A DNA stretch of 48,764 bases from Polaribacter sp. GTDB lineage: Bacteria > Bacteroidota > Bacteroidia > Flavobacteriales > Flavobacteriaceae. Both the position numbers and the translations under genes were made by a program. The stretch lies in NCBI GenBank assembly GCA_023254055.1, contig JALQYN010000090.1, positions 1 through 48,764 of the forward strand, in the 5' to 3' direction. Below are positions 9,434 to 17,350 of this stretch, one piece after another; position 1 is the first letter of the stretch; each line of letters opens with the position of its first letter. The notes under the pieces were generated by a model that was given only the letters and a program-made list of their open reading frames with translations, was not told the DNA's origin and ran no database searches.

Positions 9434-10888
9434 ATGAAATCAACAAAACCAACCTTATTCCTTTTAGTATTTCTTCTTTGTTCAAAAGTATTTCTAGCAC
9501 AAGAAAAACATTATTATCAAACAGATTTTTCTGTTCAGGATTTTCAAGAACGTAGAGCAAAAATATTTGATGCTATTGGTACAAACGGAATTGCAGTAAT
9601 TCAAGGCGCAAGAAGTGTAGATGGTTTTGAAGCGTTTAGACAAACCAATACTTTTTATTATTTAACCGGTATAGAAACGGGTCATGCTTACTTGTTATTT
9701 AACGGAAAAAAGAAAACCACAACCCTATATTTACCGCATAGAAATACAGGAAGAGAACGTAGCCAAGGAAAAATTTTATCCGCAGAAGATGCAGCATTAA
9801 TAATCAAACTTACTGGTGTTAATCAAGTAAAGGCAGTTGAGTTTTTATCTTTAGATTTAGCCGGAACCGGATTGATCAAAGGTGGAGTTCCTGTTTTATA
9901 CACGCCTTTAAGTCCGGCAGAAACCGGAACAGACAGTAGAGATGAATTGATTCACGGACACGCAAGAGCCGCTTCGGATCCATGGGATGGACAAGCAACC
10001 AGAGAGGCACATTTTAAACGCTTATTAAATGAGCGTTTTCCTCAATTTCAAATTAAAGATTTGTCTCCAGTTCTTGATGATATGCGTTTGGTAAAAAGCA
10101 AAAGGGAAATTGAAATTATTAGGGAGGCAACGCAAATAGCAGGTTTGGCAATCATTGAAGCCATGAAATCTACTAAAGCGGGAGTGTATGAATATCAATT
10201 AGCAGCAGCTGCAAAATATATATTTTATCAACACGGTGCTCAAGGCGACGCGTATCCTGCTATTATAGGTGGTGGCACCAATGCATTTATGGGACATTAT
10301 TTCCACAAAACAGACGTCTTAAAAAATGGTGATTTGGTCTTGATGGATTATGCGCCAGATTATAAATATTATACTAGCGATGTAACCAGAATTTGGCCTG
10401 TAAACGGAAAATTTGACAAAGCGCAAACTGCTTTATATGAGTACATTATTGCTTATAAAGATGCTTTATTTAAATACATAAAACCTGGTATAACGGCTAA
10501 TCAAGTTTTAGATAAAGCAGCAGCAGATATGAAAAACTATTTAAAAGGAAAGAAATTTGCAAACCCAAATCATTTAAAAGCTGTAGAAAAAGGAGTAACA
10601 TTTAGAGGGCATTTTCAGCATCCAGTAGGGATGGGAGTTCATGATGTAGGTAGAGTTCGTGGAACTGTTAAATTAAAAGAAGGCATGGTGTTTACCATAG
10701 ACCCTATGATTTGGATTCCTGAAGAACGTCTGTATGTACGTATCGAAGAAGTTGCTGTAGTGACAGCAACCGGAGTAGAAAACATGAGCGCTTTTGTACC
10801 TACAACGATTAAAGAAATTGAAAAAACTATGCAAGAAAAAGGAATTACAGAATTTAGACCAGCGGTGAAATTGCCTTTGAAGAATTAA
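9434..10888 (+). CDS. Secreted Xaa-Pro aminopeptidase (aminopeptidase P, M24B)
   Basis: A 484-residue protein with a signal peptide ending near LAQ (about residue 23), an N-terminal creatinase-like domain and a C-terminal pita-bread metallopeptidase domain. Metal ligands seen are D and D in MDYAPDYKYYTSD (11 apart, as in PepP), H in QHPVGMGVHD, and E in RIEEVAVV. The fourth carboxylate, Glu in E. coli PepP, is Asp423 here (FTIDPM). Aminopeptidase P removes an N-terminal residue before proline; the signal peptide places it in the periplasm. The frame opens from a TTG at 9416, but ATG 9434 precedes the signal peptide properly. Confidence 0.92.
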   Translation: MKSTKPTLFLLVFLLCSKVFLAQEKHYYQTDFSVQDFQERRAKIFDAIGTNGIAVIQGARSVDGFEAFRQTNTFYYLTGIETGHAYLLFNGKKKTTTLYLPHRNTGRERSQGKILSAEDAALIIKLTGVNQVKAVEFLSLDLAGTGLIKGGVPVLYTPLSPAETGTDSRDELIHGHARAASDPWDGQATREAHFKRLLNERFPQFQIKDLSPVLDDMRLVKSKREIEIIREATQIAGLAIIEAMKSTKAGVYEYQLAAAAKYIFYQHGAQGDAYPAIIGGGTNAFMGHYFHKTDVLKNGDLVLMDYAPDYKYYTSDVTRIWPVNGKFDKAQTALYEYIIAYKDALFKYIKPGITANQVLDKAAADMKNYLKGKKFANPNHLKAVEKGVTFRGHFQHPVGMGVHDVGRVRGTVKLKEGMVFTIDPMIWIPEERLYVRIEEVAVVTATGVENMSAFVPTTIKEIEKTMQEKGITEFRPAVKLPLKN

Positions 10889-10890
10889 AA

Positions 10891-11532
10891 TTATAGCATT
10901 TTCAAAAATTCATTTCTAGAAATTTCTCGTGCGCCTAAACTCGCCAAATGATCATTGTATACTTGACAATCTATAAGTGTATAGTTATGGTTTTGCACCA
11001 AATGAATAAAAGCCAATTTAGAAGCATTACTTACCAAACTAAACATGCTTTCTCCGCAAAAAATTCCGTTTCCTACATCCACTCCGTATAACCCACCAAC
11101 TAAAATTTGTTTTTTAGAAGCCGTGTCATAAATCCAAACTTCTATTGATTTTGCAAATCCTTTTTTATATAAATTGACATAGGCTTTTTCCATGTCATCT
11201 GTTATCCAAGTTCCAAAATCATCTTTACGTAAAATATGCTTGCAATTGAAAATCACTTCACTAAAAGCTTTATTTTCTGTGATGGTAAAATTTCCTTTTT
11301 TTATGATTTTCTGCATCGATGTAGAAACTTTTAATTCCTCTGGAAACAACACCATTCTTTCAGATGGACAATACCAAACAATGGGTTCACCTTCAGAAAA
11401 CCATGGGAAAATTCCGTTTTGATAAGCCAGAAGCAATCGTTCTTCAGATAAATCTCCACCCAAAGCGATTACACCTTCTTCAGAAGTTGTTTCGGGAGCA
11501 GGAAATTTTAATTGTTCTGTAAGCCAAATCAT
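10891..11532 (-). CDS. aat: Leucyl/phenylalanyl-tRNA--protein transferase
   Basis: Aat adds Leu or Phe from aminoacyl-tRNA to proteins with N-terminal Arg or Lys, marking them for ClpAP through ClpS. The 213-residue product has the family features GLLALGGDLS-like GVIALGGDLSEERL, YQNGIFPWF, WYCPSERMVL and the GGLYGVDVGNGIFCGESMFS core. The open frame reaches a TTG at 11565, but that lies in the loop of a terminator hairpin (11552-11577); the start is one of two adjacent ATGs, 11535 or 11532, with 11532 (MIWLTEQLKFP) taken here. It converges with the M24 peptidase gene, two bases between stops. Confidence 0.95.
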   Translation of the reverse strand: MIWLTEQLKFPAPETTSEEGVIALGGDLSEERLLLAYQNGIFPWFSEGEPIVWYCPSERMVLFPEELKVSTSMQKIIKKGNFTITENKAFSEVIFNCKHILRKDDFGTWITDDMEKAYVNLYKKGFAKSIEVWIYDTASKKQILVGGLYGVDVGNGIFCGESMFSLVSNASKLAFIHLVQNHNYTLIDCQVYNDHLASLGAREISRNEFLKML

Positions 11533-11537
11533 CATTA

Positions 11538-11545
11538 CAAAAATA
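11538..11545 (-). promoter_or_regulatory. Promoter -7 element for aat
   Basis: TATTTTTG on the minus strand matches TAnnTTTG and lies just 2 or 5 bases before the two candidate ATG codons. It sits directly after the upstream terminator, so aat would have its own nearly leaderless transcript. Confidence 0.5.
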
Positions 11546-11551
11546 GGAAAT

Positions 11552-11577
11552 AAAAAAGCAGCCAATAGGCTGCTTTT
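11552..11577 (-). terminator. Terminator of the flavin reductase-DUF3127 operon
   Basis: A 10-bp stem (AAAAGCAGCC and its complement) with a 4-base loop, followed on the minus strand by a T run. It lies about 20 bases past the DUF3127 stop. Confidence 0.85.
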
Positions 11578-11596
11578 ATAATGTTGTTACTTAATT

Positions 11597-11962
11597 TTAG
11601 AAAGGTAAATCGTCTGGCTCAGCCGAAGATGCATTATCTGCTGGTTGAAACTGATCAACTGGAGGTAAATCTTGTGGCGCTGCAGCTTGCATTGCTTCTA
11701 TTCTCCAACCTTGAACTGAGTTAAAATATTTTGCTACTCCTTCTGGATTGATCCATTCTCTACCACGTAAATTGATAGATACTTTTACATCTTGTCCAAC
11801 AGAATAGTTGTTCAATAAATCGCACTTATCTTGTACAAACTCAATCATTATCATTTGTGGATATTGCTCATCAGTTGTTACAACCATTTCGCGTTTTCTA
11901 AATCCACTTGATCCAAAAGTTTGTGTGTCGTTAATTAATTTGATTTTTCCAATTACTTCCAT
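11597..11962 (-). CDS. DUF3127 protein, OB-fold, SSB-like C-terminal tip
   Basis: A 121-residue protein of the Bacteroidota-specific DUF3127 family. Residues 1-90 hold the conserved core with FGSSGFRKREMVVTTDEQYPQ, IMIEFVQDKCDLL and VKVSINLRGREW, which looks like an OB-fold. A proline/glutamine-rich linker follows, then the end EPDDLPF, very like the acidic tip of single-stranded DNA-binding proteins (DDDIPF in E. coli), through which SSB recruits repair partners. This suggests a role in nucleic-acid binding, but the function is unproven. It is the second gene after the flavin reductase, 9 bases away. Confidence 0.88.
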   Translation of the reverse strand: MEVIGKIKLINDTQTFGSSGFRKREMVVTTDEQYPQMIMIEFVQDKCDLLNNYSVGQDVKVSINLRGREWINPEGVAKYFNSVQGWRIEAMQAAAPQDLPPVDQFQPADNASSAEPDDLPF

Positions 11963-11971
11963 ATTCTTATT

Positions 11972-12832
11972 CTATTTTATTAAAAGTACTTTCCAGGCAC
12001 TTTCTACATCGTTTTTTTCTAAAAAGGCTTTGGCAAATGTATGTTTTTTTGTGGTTTCTAACCCAATAAATTGTGGGTTGACTTTTGCAAAGTTATCAAC
12101 ATTTTCTTGAGTTGGCAATTGTTCTACATTTCCTAAAACACCTAAATTATTTCCTGTTAAAATGTTGCTTTCTCTAATTTCAGAAGGAATTGCATCTACT
12201 CCAATCCCTAAAGTAGCTATGGGTTTTGGGATTTCAAAAAAACCGTCTTTTGCTCTCGAATAATAGCTCCCTCCTGCTCTAGCAACTAAATCGATTTTAT
12301 ACTGATCAATCGATCCATTTTCATCTAAAACAGTTTCATTGATGTGTAACTTTACAACTTCACAAATAATTAAATTTCCTGCTCCGCCTTCATTTCCTAA
12401 ATGAATAATATCATTTACTTTACATTCAAATTGTACTGGAGATTCTGCTACTCGAAATGGTTTCACCATATCAGATTGCAACATTGTAAGTCCTGCTTTT
12501 TCAAATTCATTTACACCTTTACCGTATTCTGTACTGCTCAAAGACATTTGCTGAACAATATCATAATTCACTACATTAATGACCACCTCTTTTGTTATTT
12601 CTGCATTTTCTAAGGTATGCTTTGTAGTGTTTCCTCGAACTCTACGAGCTGGAGAAAAAATTAGAATTGGCGGATTTGCACTAAATACATTAAAAAAACT
12701 AAACGGAGATAAATTAGGATTTCCTTCAGCATCAATTGTACTTGCAAATGCAATGGGTCTTGGTGCAATTGCGCCTAATAAATATCCATGTAACTTACCT
12801 GTTGTTATTTCTTTTGGATCTATAGAAATCAT
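11972..12832 (-). CDS. Flavin reductase family protein (FMN-binding split barrel)
   Basis: A 286-residue protein with the flavin reductase-like split barrel: LLGAIAPRPIAFASTIDAEGNPNLSPFSFFNVFSANPP-type N-terminus binds FMN, here in residues 19-56, followed by FSPARRVRGNTTKHTLEN. Residues about 200-286 form an extra tail not found in small flavin reductases. The substrate is unknown; related proteins include NAD(P)H:flavin reductases and FMN-binding oxidoreductases. It is the first gene of an operon with DUF3127. It diverges from the histidine kinase gene, and a perfect 14-bp palindrome lies in the shared gap. Confidence 0.9.
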   Translation of the reverse strand: MISIDPKEITTGKLHGYLLGAIAPRPIAFASTIDAEGNPNLSPFSFFNVFSANPPILIFSPARRVRGNTTKHTLENAEITKEVVINVVNYDIVQQMSLSSTEYGKGVNEFEKAGLTMLQSDMVKPFRVAESPVQFECKVNDIIHLGNEGGAGNLIICEVVKLHINETVLDENGSIDQYKIDLVARAGGSYYSRAKDGFFEIPKPIATLGIGVDAIPSEIRESNILTGNNLGVLGNVEQLPTQENVDNFAKVNPQFIGLETTKKHTFAKAFLEKNDVESAWKVLLIK

Positions 12833-12865
12833 GTATCAATTTATTTTGAATTGTAAATATACTAT

Positions 12866-12879
12866 CATTTTATAAAATG
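12866..12879. other. Perfect 14-bp palindrome between divergent genes
   Basis: CATTTTATAAAATG is its own reverse complement and lies midway between the flavin reductase and histidine kinase starts. It might be an operator, but AT-rich palindromes arise by chance and no second copy was noticed. Confidence 0.3.
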
Positions 12880-12899
12880 GGTTATGTTATAATATAGAT

Positions 12900-12907
12900 T
12901 ATATTTG
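12900..12907 (+). promoter_or_regulatory. Promoter -7 element for the histidine kinase
   Basis: TATATTTG, an exact TAnnTTTG match, lies 6 bases before the ATG at 12914, which implies a leader of only a few bases. Confidence 0.6.
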
Positions 12908-12913
12908 TAAGAG

Positions 12914-14065
12914 ATGAGCTTTTTTAAAAATACCGTTCTTACAAAACGAATAGTCATATTTGTCTTATTTATTATCGTGTCCTTAATCTTATGGAACACG
13001 TATATTTTCTTTCAAAAATTTAAACAAGAAGAACGTGCAAAAATGGAAATTTTTGCAACTGCCATTAAAGAATTAGCGACCAATCCAGATTTAAATGCCA
13101 ATATTAATTTAGAGACAAAAATTTTTGAAAACATCACCAACATTCCTTTAATTCAGGTTAATGAAGATGGAAGTATTAAGGATTGGCAAAACCTAGACCC
13201 ATCTAAAACAGATGATCCTGATTATTTAAAAAATCAGTTGGCAAAAATGAAAAAACAAAATGCGCCGATTGAAATAAAATATGAAGGAATCACAGAATAT
13301 GTGTATTATAGAGATTCCGATTTATTAGACAAACTCACCTATTACCCAATTGCACTAATTTTAATTTTACTGCTGTTTTTAACAGTAATTTACATGTTGT
13401 TTTCATCAAACAAAATTGCAGAACAAAATAGACTTTGGACAGGAATGGCAAAGGAAACTGCTCATCAAATAGGAACACCATTATCTTCTTTGCTAGGTTG
13501 GATTGCCATTTTAAAAGCAGAAAATATTAGCGAAAAATATGTTGATGAGATTGAAAATGATGTGCATCGATTAAACATTATTGCAAACCGATTTTCTAAA
13601 ATTGGTTCTGCGCCAGAATTGACAAAAAATGAAATTGTTTCTATTACAAAAAAGTCATTTGACTACTTAAAAAAAAGAAGTTCTAAACAAATTTCTTTTG
13701 AATTTAATTCAGAAAAAGCAGCGCTTTTTTCTAATATTAATATTGAGTTATTTGGTTGGGTAATTGAAAATTTGGTGAAAAATGCCATTGATGCGATGAA
13801 AGGAAAAGGAAGTGTTTCTTTAGTTATTTTAGAAAAAAGCAAAGCCATAGAAATTACAATTAGCGACACTGGAAAAGGAATTCCAAAATCACAATTTAAA
13901 CAAATATTTAAGCCTGGTTTTACAACCAAAAAACGTGGCTGGGGCCTAGGGTTATCTTTATCTAAACGGATTATTGAAGAATATCACAACGGAAAGATAT
14001 TTGTAAAAAAATCGGAAATTAACAAAGGAACTTCATTTCTTATTCAATTAGAAAAATCTAATTAA
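12914..14065 (+). CDS. Membrane sensor histidine kinase (orphan)
   Basis: A 383-residue kinase with two membrane helices (about 13-33 and 143-163) enclosing a periplasmic sensor of about 110 residues of no family I recognise. The phosphoacceptor His184 is in AKETAHQIGTPLSS. The ATP-binding domain shows N box VKNAIDAM, G1 DTGKGIP and G2 KRGWGLGLSLSKRI. No response regulator is adjacent, so its partner is elsewhere. The final 8 bases overlap the end of the converging HIT gene (14058-14065). Confidence 0.95.
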   Translation: MSFFKNTVLTKRIVIFVLFIIVSLILWNTYIFFQKFKQEERAKMEIFATAIKELATNPDLNANINLETKIFENITNIPLIQVNEDGSIKDWQNLDPSKTDDPDYLKNQLAKMKKQNAPIEIKYEGITEYVYYRDSDLLDKLTYYPIALILILLLFLTVIYMLFSSNKIAEQNRLWTGMAKETAHQIGTPLSSLLGWIAILKAENISEKYVDEIENDVHRLNIIANRFSKIGSAPELTKNEIVSITKKSFDYLKKRSSKQISFEFNSEKAALFSNINIELFGWVIENLVKNAIDAMKGKGSVSLVILEKSKAIEITISDTGKGIPKSQFKQIFKPGFTTKKRGWGLGLSLSKRIIEEYHNGKIFVKKSEINKGTSFLIQLEKSN

Positions 14066-14450
14066 AATTAGCCGATATCTCTTTGGCCAGACTTACAAAC
14101 TCTTCATTGGTAAAAGTAGCTTTTTGAATAAATTGAATATCAGCCATTGTTTTTAAAGGGATTAAATGCACATGTACATGTGGCACTTCTAGCCCAATTA
14201 CAGACATTCCAATTCTTTTACTTGGTATTGTTTTCTCTAAAGCTTTTGCTACACGATAAGAAAAATCCATTAACCCACTATATTCTTCTCTAGACAGGTC
14301 AAATAATTTGTTTTCTTCTCTTTTTGGAACCACCAATGTATGCCCTTTTGCATTTGGTTCATGATCTAAAAAAGCATAGAAATGTTCATTTTCTGCTATT
14401 TTATAAGAAGGAATTTCACCTTTCACTATTTTTGTAAAAATGCTTGCCAT
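14058..14450 (-). CDS. HIT family nucleotide-binding protein
   Basis: A 130-residue histidine-triad protein of the Hint/HinT branch. The triad is HVHVHLIP at residues 91-98, with H91, H93 and H95, and the N-terminal half carries the usual FTKIVKGEIPSYKIAE and HTLVVPK. Such proteins hydrolyse nucleoside phosphoramidates, such as adenylyl-lysine. The gene follows greA on the minus strand, but the strong terminator at 14482-14516 separates them; a weak -7 match (TATATTTA) just past that hairpin could be its own promoter. Confidence 0.93.
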   Translation of the reverse strand: MASIFTKIVKGEIPSYKIAENEHFYAFLDHEPNAKGHTLVVPKREENKLFDLSREEYSGLMDFSYRVAKALEKTIPSKRIGMSVIGLEVPHVHVHLIPLKTMADIQFIQKATFTNEEFVSLAKEISANFN

Positions 14451-14481
14451 AGTTTCTTTCTTTATTTGTAAATATAAAAAA

Positions 14482-14516
14482 GAATTCGGGTTTTGACCTT
14501 GTCAAAACCCGAATTC
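14482..14516 (-). terminator. Strong terminator after greA
   Basis: A perfect 16-bp inverted repeat (GAATTCGGGTTTTGAC and its complement) with a 3-base loop, followed on the minus strand by six T bases. It starts 30 bases past the greA stop and insulates the HIT gene. Confidence 0.92.
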
Positions 14517-14545
14517 CAATTAGTTTTTCAGTTCACTGTTTTGTC

Positions 14546-15019
14546 TTATCTAGAAATAGAAACAATTTCAAACTTCATGATTCCGTTTGGAACCTGAATC
14601 TCAGCAATTTCACCAACTTGTTTTCCTAACAACCCTTTTCCGATTGGAGAATTTACAGACAATTTTCCGTTTCTAACATCCGACTCTGAATCTGCAACTA
14701 GCGTGTAAGTGAATTCCATTTTATTTGCAACATTTTTAACCTTTATAACAGAATGAATCAATATTTTAGAAGTATCTAATTGAGATTCATCAATAATTCT
14801 TGCATTGGCTACAACGTTTTTTAATTTGGCAATTTTAAATTCCAACAAAGATTGCTCTTCTTTTGCAGCATGATACTCGGCATTTTCACTTAAATCTCCT
14901 TTATCACGTGCATCTGCAATTTCTTGTGTAACTCTTGGACGCTCCACATGCTCTAGGTGCTCTAATTCTTCTTTTAACTTTTTAAGTCCTTCTGGCGTAT
15001 AATATGATACATCACTCAT
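14546..15019 (-). CDS. greA: Transcription elongation factor GreA
   Basis: GreA rescues backtracked RNA polymerase by stimulating cleavage of the nascent RNA. The 157-residue product has the N-terminal coiled coil (about 1-75) with the acidic tip region ADARDKGDLSENAEYHAAKE, and a C-terminal FKBP-like domain with NSPIGKGLLGKQVGE. It is the common size. An exact -7 element lies at 15079-15086, leaving a leader of about 55 bases, and the gene diverges from the Rieske-like gene. Confidence 0.97.
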   Translation of the reverse strand: MSDVSYYTPEGLKKLKEELEHLEHVERPRVTQEIADARDKGDLSENAEYHAAKEEQSLLEFKIAKLKNVVANARIIDESQLDTSKILIHSVIKVKNVANKMEFTYTLVADSESDVRNGKLSVNSPIGKGLLGKQVGEIAEIQVPNGIMKFEIVSISR

Positions 15020-15078
15020 AATCTTATGGTTTTAAAATAGAAAATCCCATTGCTTTTTTACAGAATGAGATTCGATTA

Positions 15079-15086
15079 CAAATGTA
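15079..15086 (-). promoter_or_regulatory. Promoter -7 element for greA
   Basis: TACATTTG on the minus strand matches TAnnTTTG exactly. It lies 59 bases before the greA ATG, in the gap shared with the divergent lipoprotein gene. Confidence 0.5.
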
Positions 15087-15135
15087 CAAAATATTTGTAA
15101 CTTGCCATCTTTTAGATCAAGCAACTTTATTTTGT

Positions 15136-15558
15136 ATGAAAAAAATATTCTCTATAATAACCTTTATGTTACTTAGCTTTGGTTGTTCTTCTGATGTTGA
15201 GCCCAATCAACTTTTACCAAATATTCAAGTAGACCAAACAGTTGATTTAAGTTTGCCACAATATGTTAATTTATTAGTTCCTGGTGGTTGGGTTGATACT
15301 ATTCCTGGTGGGGTAAATGGGATTGTGTTGTATAGAATTAAAACAAATGAGTACAAGGCCTTTGACAGGGCTTGTCCGCAGAACAATTGTGCTACCAAAA
15401 TGACCTTTGATGGAAGTATCAAATTAAAATGTAGTTGCCACAATAGTGAGTTTAGTATTTTAGATGGTTCTCCTCAAACAAATGGAATTATTTATAATGC
15501 TAGAGAATATAGAGTAAGTCAAATTGGTGGTTCTATTTTACGAATCACTAACTTTTAG
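15136..15558 (+). CDS. Rieske-like lipoprotein with one His ligand replaced
   Basis: A 140-residue lipoprotein: MKKIFSIITFMLLSFGCSS has a lipobox with the lipidated Cys near residue 17. The Rieske [2Fe-2S] motif reads C80-P-Q82, then 16 residues, then C99-S-C101-H102. In true Rieske proteins the first part is C-x-H, so the first histidine ligand is Gln here. The two extra cysteines that form the disulphide of bc1-type Rieske proteins are kept (C85 and C101). It may hold an altered cluster or none. The frame opens at 15082, but the ATG at 15136 precedes the signal sequence and is the start. No electron-transfer gene is adjacent. Confidence 0.85.
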   Translation: MKKIFSIITFMLLSFGCSSDVEPNQLLPNIQVDQTVDLSLPQYVNLLVPGGWVDTIPGGVNGIVLYRIKTNEYKAFDRACPQNNCATKMTFDGSIKLKCSCHNSEFSILDGSPQTNGIIYNAREYRVSQIGGSILRITNF

Positions 15559-15581
15559 TAGTTCTAAATCAAATAGATTGT

Positions 15582-15589
15582 TATTTTTG
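15582..15589 (+). promoter_or_regulatory. Promoter -7 element for purK
   Basis: TATTTTTG, followed by C, matches TAnnTTTG exactly. It lies 29 bases before the purK GTG start and just past the lipoprotein stop. Confidence 0.55.
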
Positions 15590-15618
15590 CAGTAACAACA
15601 CTCAACAAAATTACTACA

Positions 15619-16776
15619 GTGAAAAATTACTTTTCTTCCGATTTTAAATTAGGTGTTTTAGGTGGCGGACAACTTGGAAGAATGTTGCTTGCCGAAACTC
15701 AAAAATATGACGTTTATACTGCAATTTTAGATGCTTCTCCAGAAGCTCCTTGTGCTCAAATTTGCAATGCATTTTATGTGGGTAACTTATTAGATTTTGA
15801 TGCGGTTTATAATTTCGGAAAATTGGTTGATGTTTTAACCATAGAAATTGAACATGTAAATATTGATGCACTTTACCAATTGGAAAAAGAAGGATTAAAG
15901 ATTTACCCTCAGCCTTCAGTCATAGAAACCATTCAACATAAAGGAAAACAAAAAGATTTCTTTGTAGAGAATGGAATTCCGACTTCACCTCATCAACGAT
16001 TTGCAAATAAAGAAACACTACTTTCTTGGTTAAACACTGAAAATATTGCTTTCCCTTTTGTCTGGAAATCTGCTCAATTTGGATATGATGGAACAGGTGT
16101 TAAAGTGGTTCGTAATCAAAATGATATTCAAAACTTAGCAGACACAGACTGTATTGTTGAAGAAATGATTCCTTTTAAAAACGAATTGGCTGTAATTGTT
16201 GCCAGAAATGCAGATGGAGAAATAAAAACATATCCTGTTGTAGAAATGGAGTTTCATCCTGAAGCAAACCAAGTTGAATATGTAATTTGCCCTGCAAGAA
16301 TTGATGATGCAGTTGCCTTAAAAGCAAGAGAGATTGCTTTAAAAGTAGCCGAATCTTTTAAACATGTTGGGTTATTGGCTGTAGAAATGTTTCAAACCAA
16401 TGATGATGAAATTTTAGTGAATGAAGTAGCGCCAAGAACTCATAATTCAGGGCATTATAGTATTGAAGCAAGTTATACAAATCAGTTTGAGCAACATTTA
16501 AGAACCATTTTAAACTTACCTTTAGGAAATACAGAGAATAAAGTTACCGGAATTATGGTAAATTTGGTTGGTGAAGAAGGTTATATTGGTGATGTTGTAT
16601 ATGAAAATATAGAAAAAGTAATGCAAATTGATGGAGTTACTCCTCATATTTATGGAAAAAAAATAACCAAACCTTTTCGTAAAATGGGACACGTAACTAT
16701 TGTAGATAGAGATATTGATAAGGCAAGAAAAACTGCCCAAAAAGTTAAAGAAACAATACGAGTTATAAGTAAGTAA
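15619..16776 (+). CDS. purK: 5-(carboxyamino)imidazole ribonucleotide synthase
   Basis: PurK uses ATP and bicarbonate to carboxylate aminoimidazole ribonucleotide in purine synthesis; PurE, encoded next, rearranges the product. The 385-residue enzyme starts with a GTG and has the N-terminal GVLGGGQLGRML, the ATP-grasp central region FVWKSAQFGYDGTGV and the C-terminal NEVAPRTHNSGHYSIEA. Its size is normal. A repeat element lies between purK and purE, but both are on the same strand 90 bases apart and probably form one operon. Confidence 0.97.
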   Translation: MKNYFSSDFKLGVLGGGQLGRMLLAETQKYDVYTAILDASPEAPCAQICNAFYVGNLLDFDAVYNFGKLVDVLTIEIEHVNIDALYQLEKEGLKIYPQPSVIETIQHKGKQKDFFVENGIPTSPHQRFANKETLLSWLNTENIAFPFVWKSAQFGYDGTGVKVVRNQNDIQNLADTDCIVEEMIPFKNELAVIVARNADGEIKTYPVVEMEFHPEANQVEYVICPARIDDAVALKAREIALKVAESFKHVGLLAVEMFQTNDDEILVNEVAPRTHNSGHYSIEASYTNQFEQHLRTILNLPLGNTENKVTGIMVNLVGEEGYIGDVVYENIEKVMQIDGVTPHIYGKKITKPFRKMGHVTIVDRDIDKARKTAQKVKETIRVISK

Positions 16777-16785
16777 TTTATAACA

Positions 16786-16855
16786 GTCATTCCGCACTTG
16801 ATGCGGAATCTCATAAAACAACAACTAAATAGATTCCTGCCTTCGCAGGAATGAC
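16786..16855. repeat. REP-like intergenic element with nested inverted repeats
   Basis: A 70-base unit bounded by GTCATTCC (16786-16793) and its complement GGAATGAC (16848-16855). Inside are two hairpins: ATTCCGCA/TGCGGAAT (16789-16796 with 16802-16809) and ATTCCTGC/GCAGGAAT (16833-16840 with 16845-16852). A further pair, GGAATCT and AGATTCC, links the two. It can fold as two stem-loops or one long structure. Its GC-rich stems differ from the surrounding AT-rich DNA. Similar extragenic palindromes recur in many bacterial genomes; no second copy is in this window. Confidence 0.75.
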
Positions 16856-16866
16856 AAAATAAAATT

Positions 16867-17346
16867 ATGGTAGGAATAATAATGGGAAGCGATTCAGATC
16901 TTCCAATCATGCAAGAAGCAATAGACATTTTAGAGAGTTTTGACATTCAAATTGAAGTAGATATTGTTTCTGCTCATAGAACGCCAGAAAAATTAGTTGA
17001 CTATTCTAAAAATGCACATTCACGCGGAATAAAAGTAATCATAGCCGGTGCCGGTGGCGCTGCTCATTTACCTGGGATGGTTGCCTCTATGAGTCCGTTA
17101 CCCGTAATTGGTGTTCCTGTAAAAAGCAGAAATTCTATTGACGGTTGGGATTCTATTTTATCTATTTTACAAATGCCTGGTGGAGTGCCTGTTGCAACTG
17201 TTGCTTTAGATGGAGCAAAAAATGCCGGAATTTTAGCAGCTCAAATTATTGGAGCGTCAGACAAATGTGTGCTTGATAAAATTATCGCTTACAAAGAGGG
17301 TTTAAAGTTGAAGGTAGAGCAAGCTTCTAAGCGTATAAAAAAATAA
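16867..17346 (+). CDS. purE: N5-carboxyaminoimidazole ribonucleotide mutase
   Basis: PurE (class I) converts N5-CAIR made by PurK into CAIR. The 159-residue protein shows GIIMGSDSDLPIMQEA at residues 3-18, the catalytic-histidine region SAHRTPE near residues 37-43, and GAGGAAHLPGMVA, all typical. The ATG lies 11 bases after the REP-like element. A second repeat lies downstream. Confidence 0.97.
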   Translation: MVGIIMGSDSDLPIMQEAIDILESFDIQIEVDIVSAHRTPEKLVDYSKNAHSRGIKVIIAGAGGAAHLPGMVASMSPLPVIGVPVKSRNSIDGWDSILSILQMPGGVPVATVALDGAKNAGILAAQIIGASDKCVLDKIIAYKEGLKLKVEQASKRIKK

Positions 17347-17350
17347 CATT

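Noticed and set aside
16522..16946. Minus-strand open frames across the end of purK and the repeat element
   Set aside because: They run antisense to purK and purE and owe part of their length to the REP-like element; no protein features.
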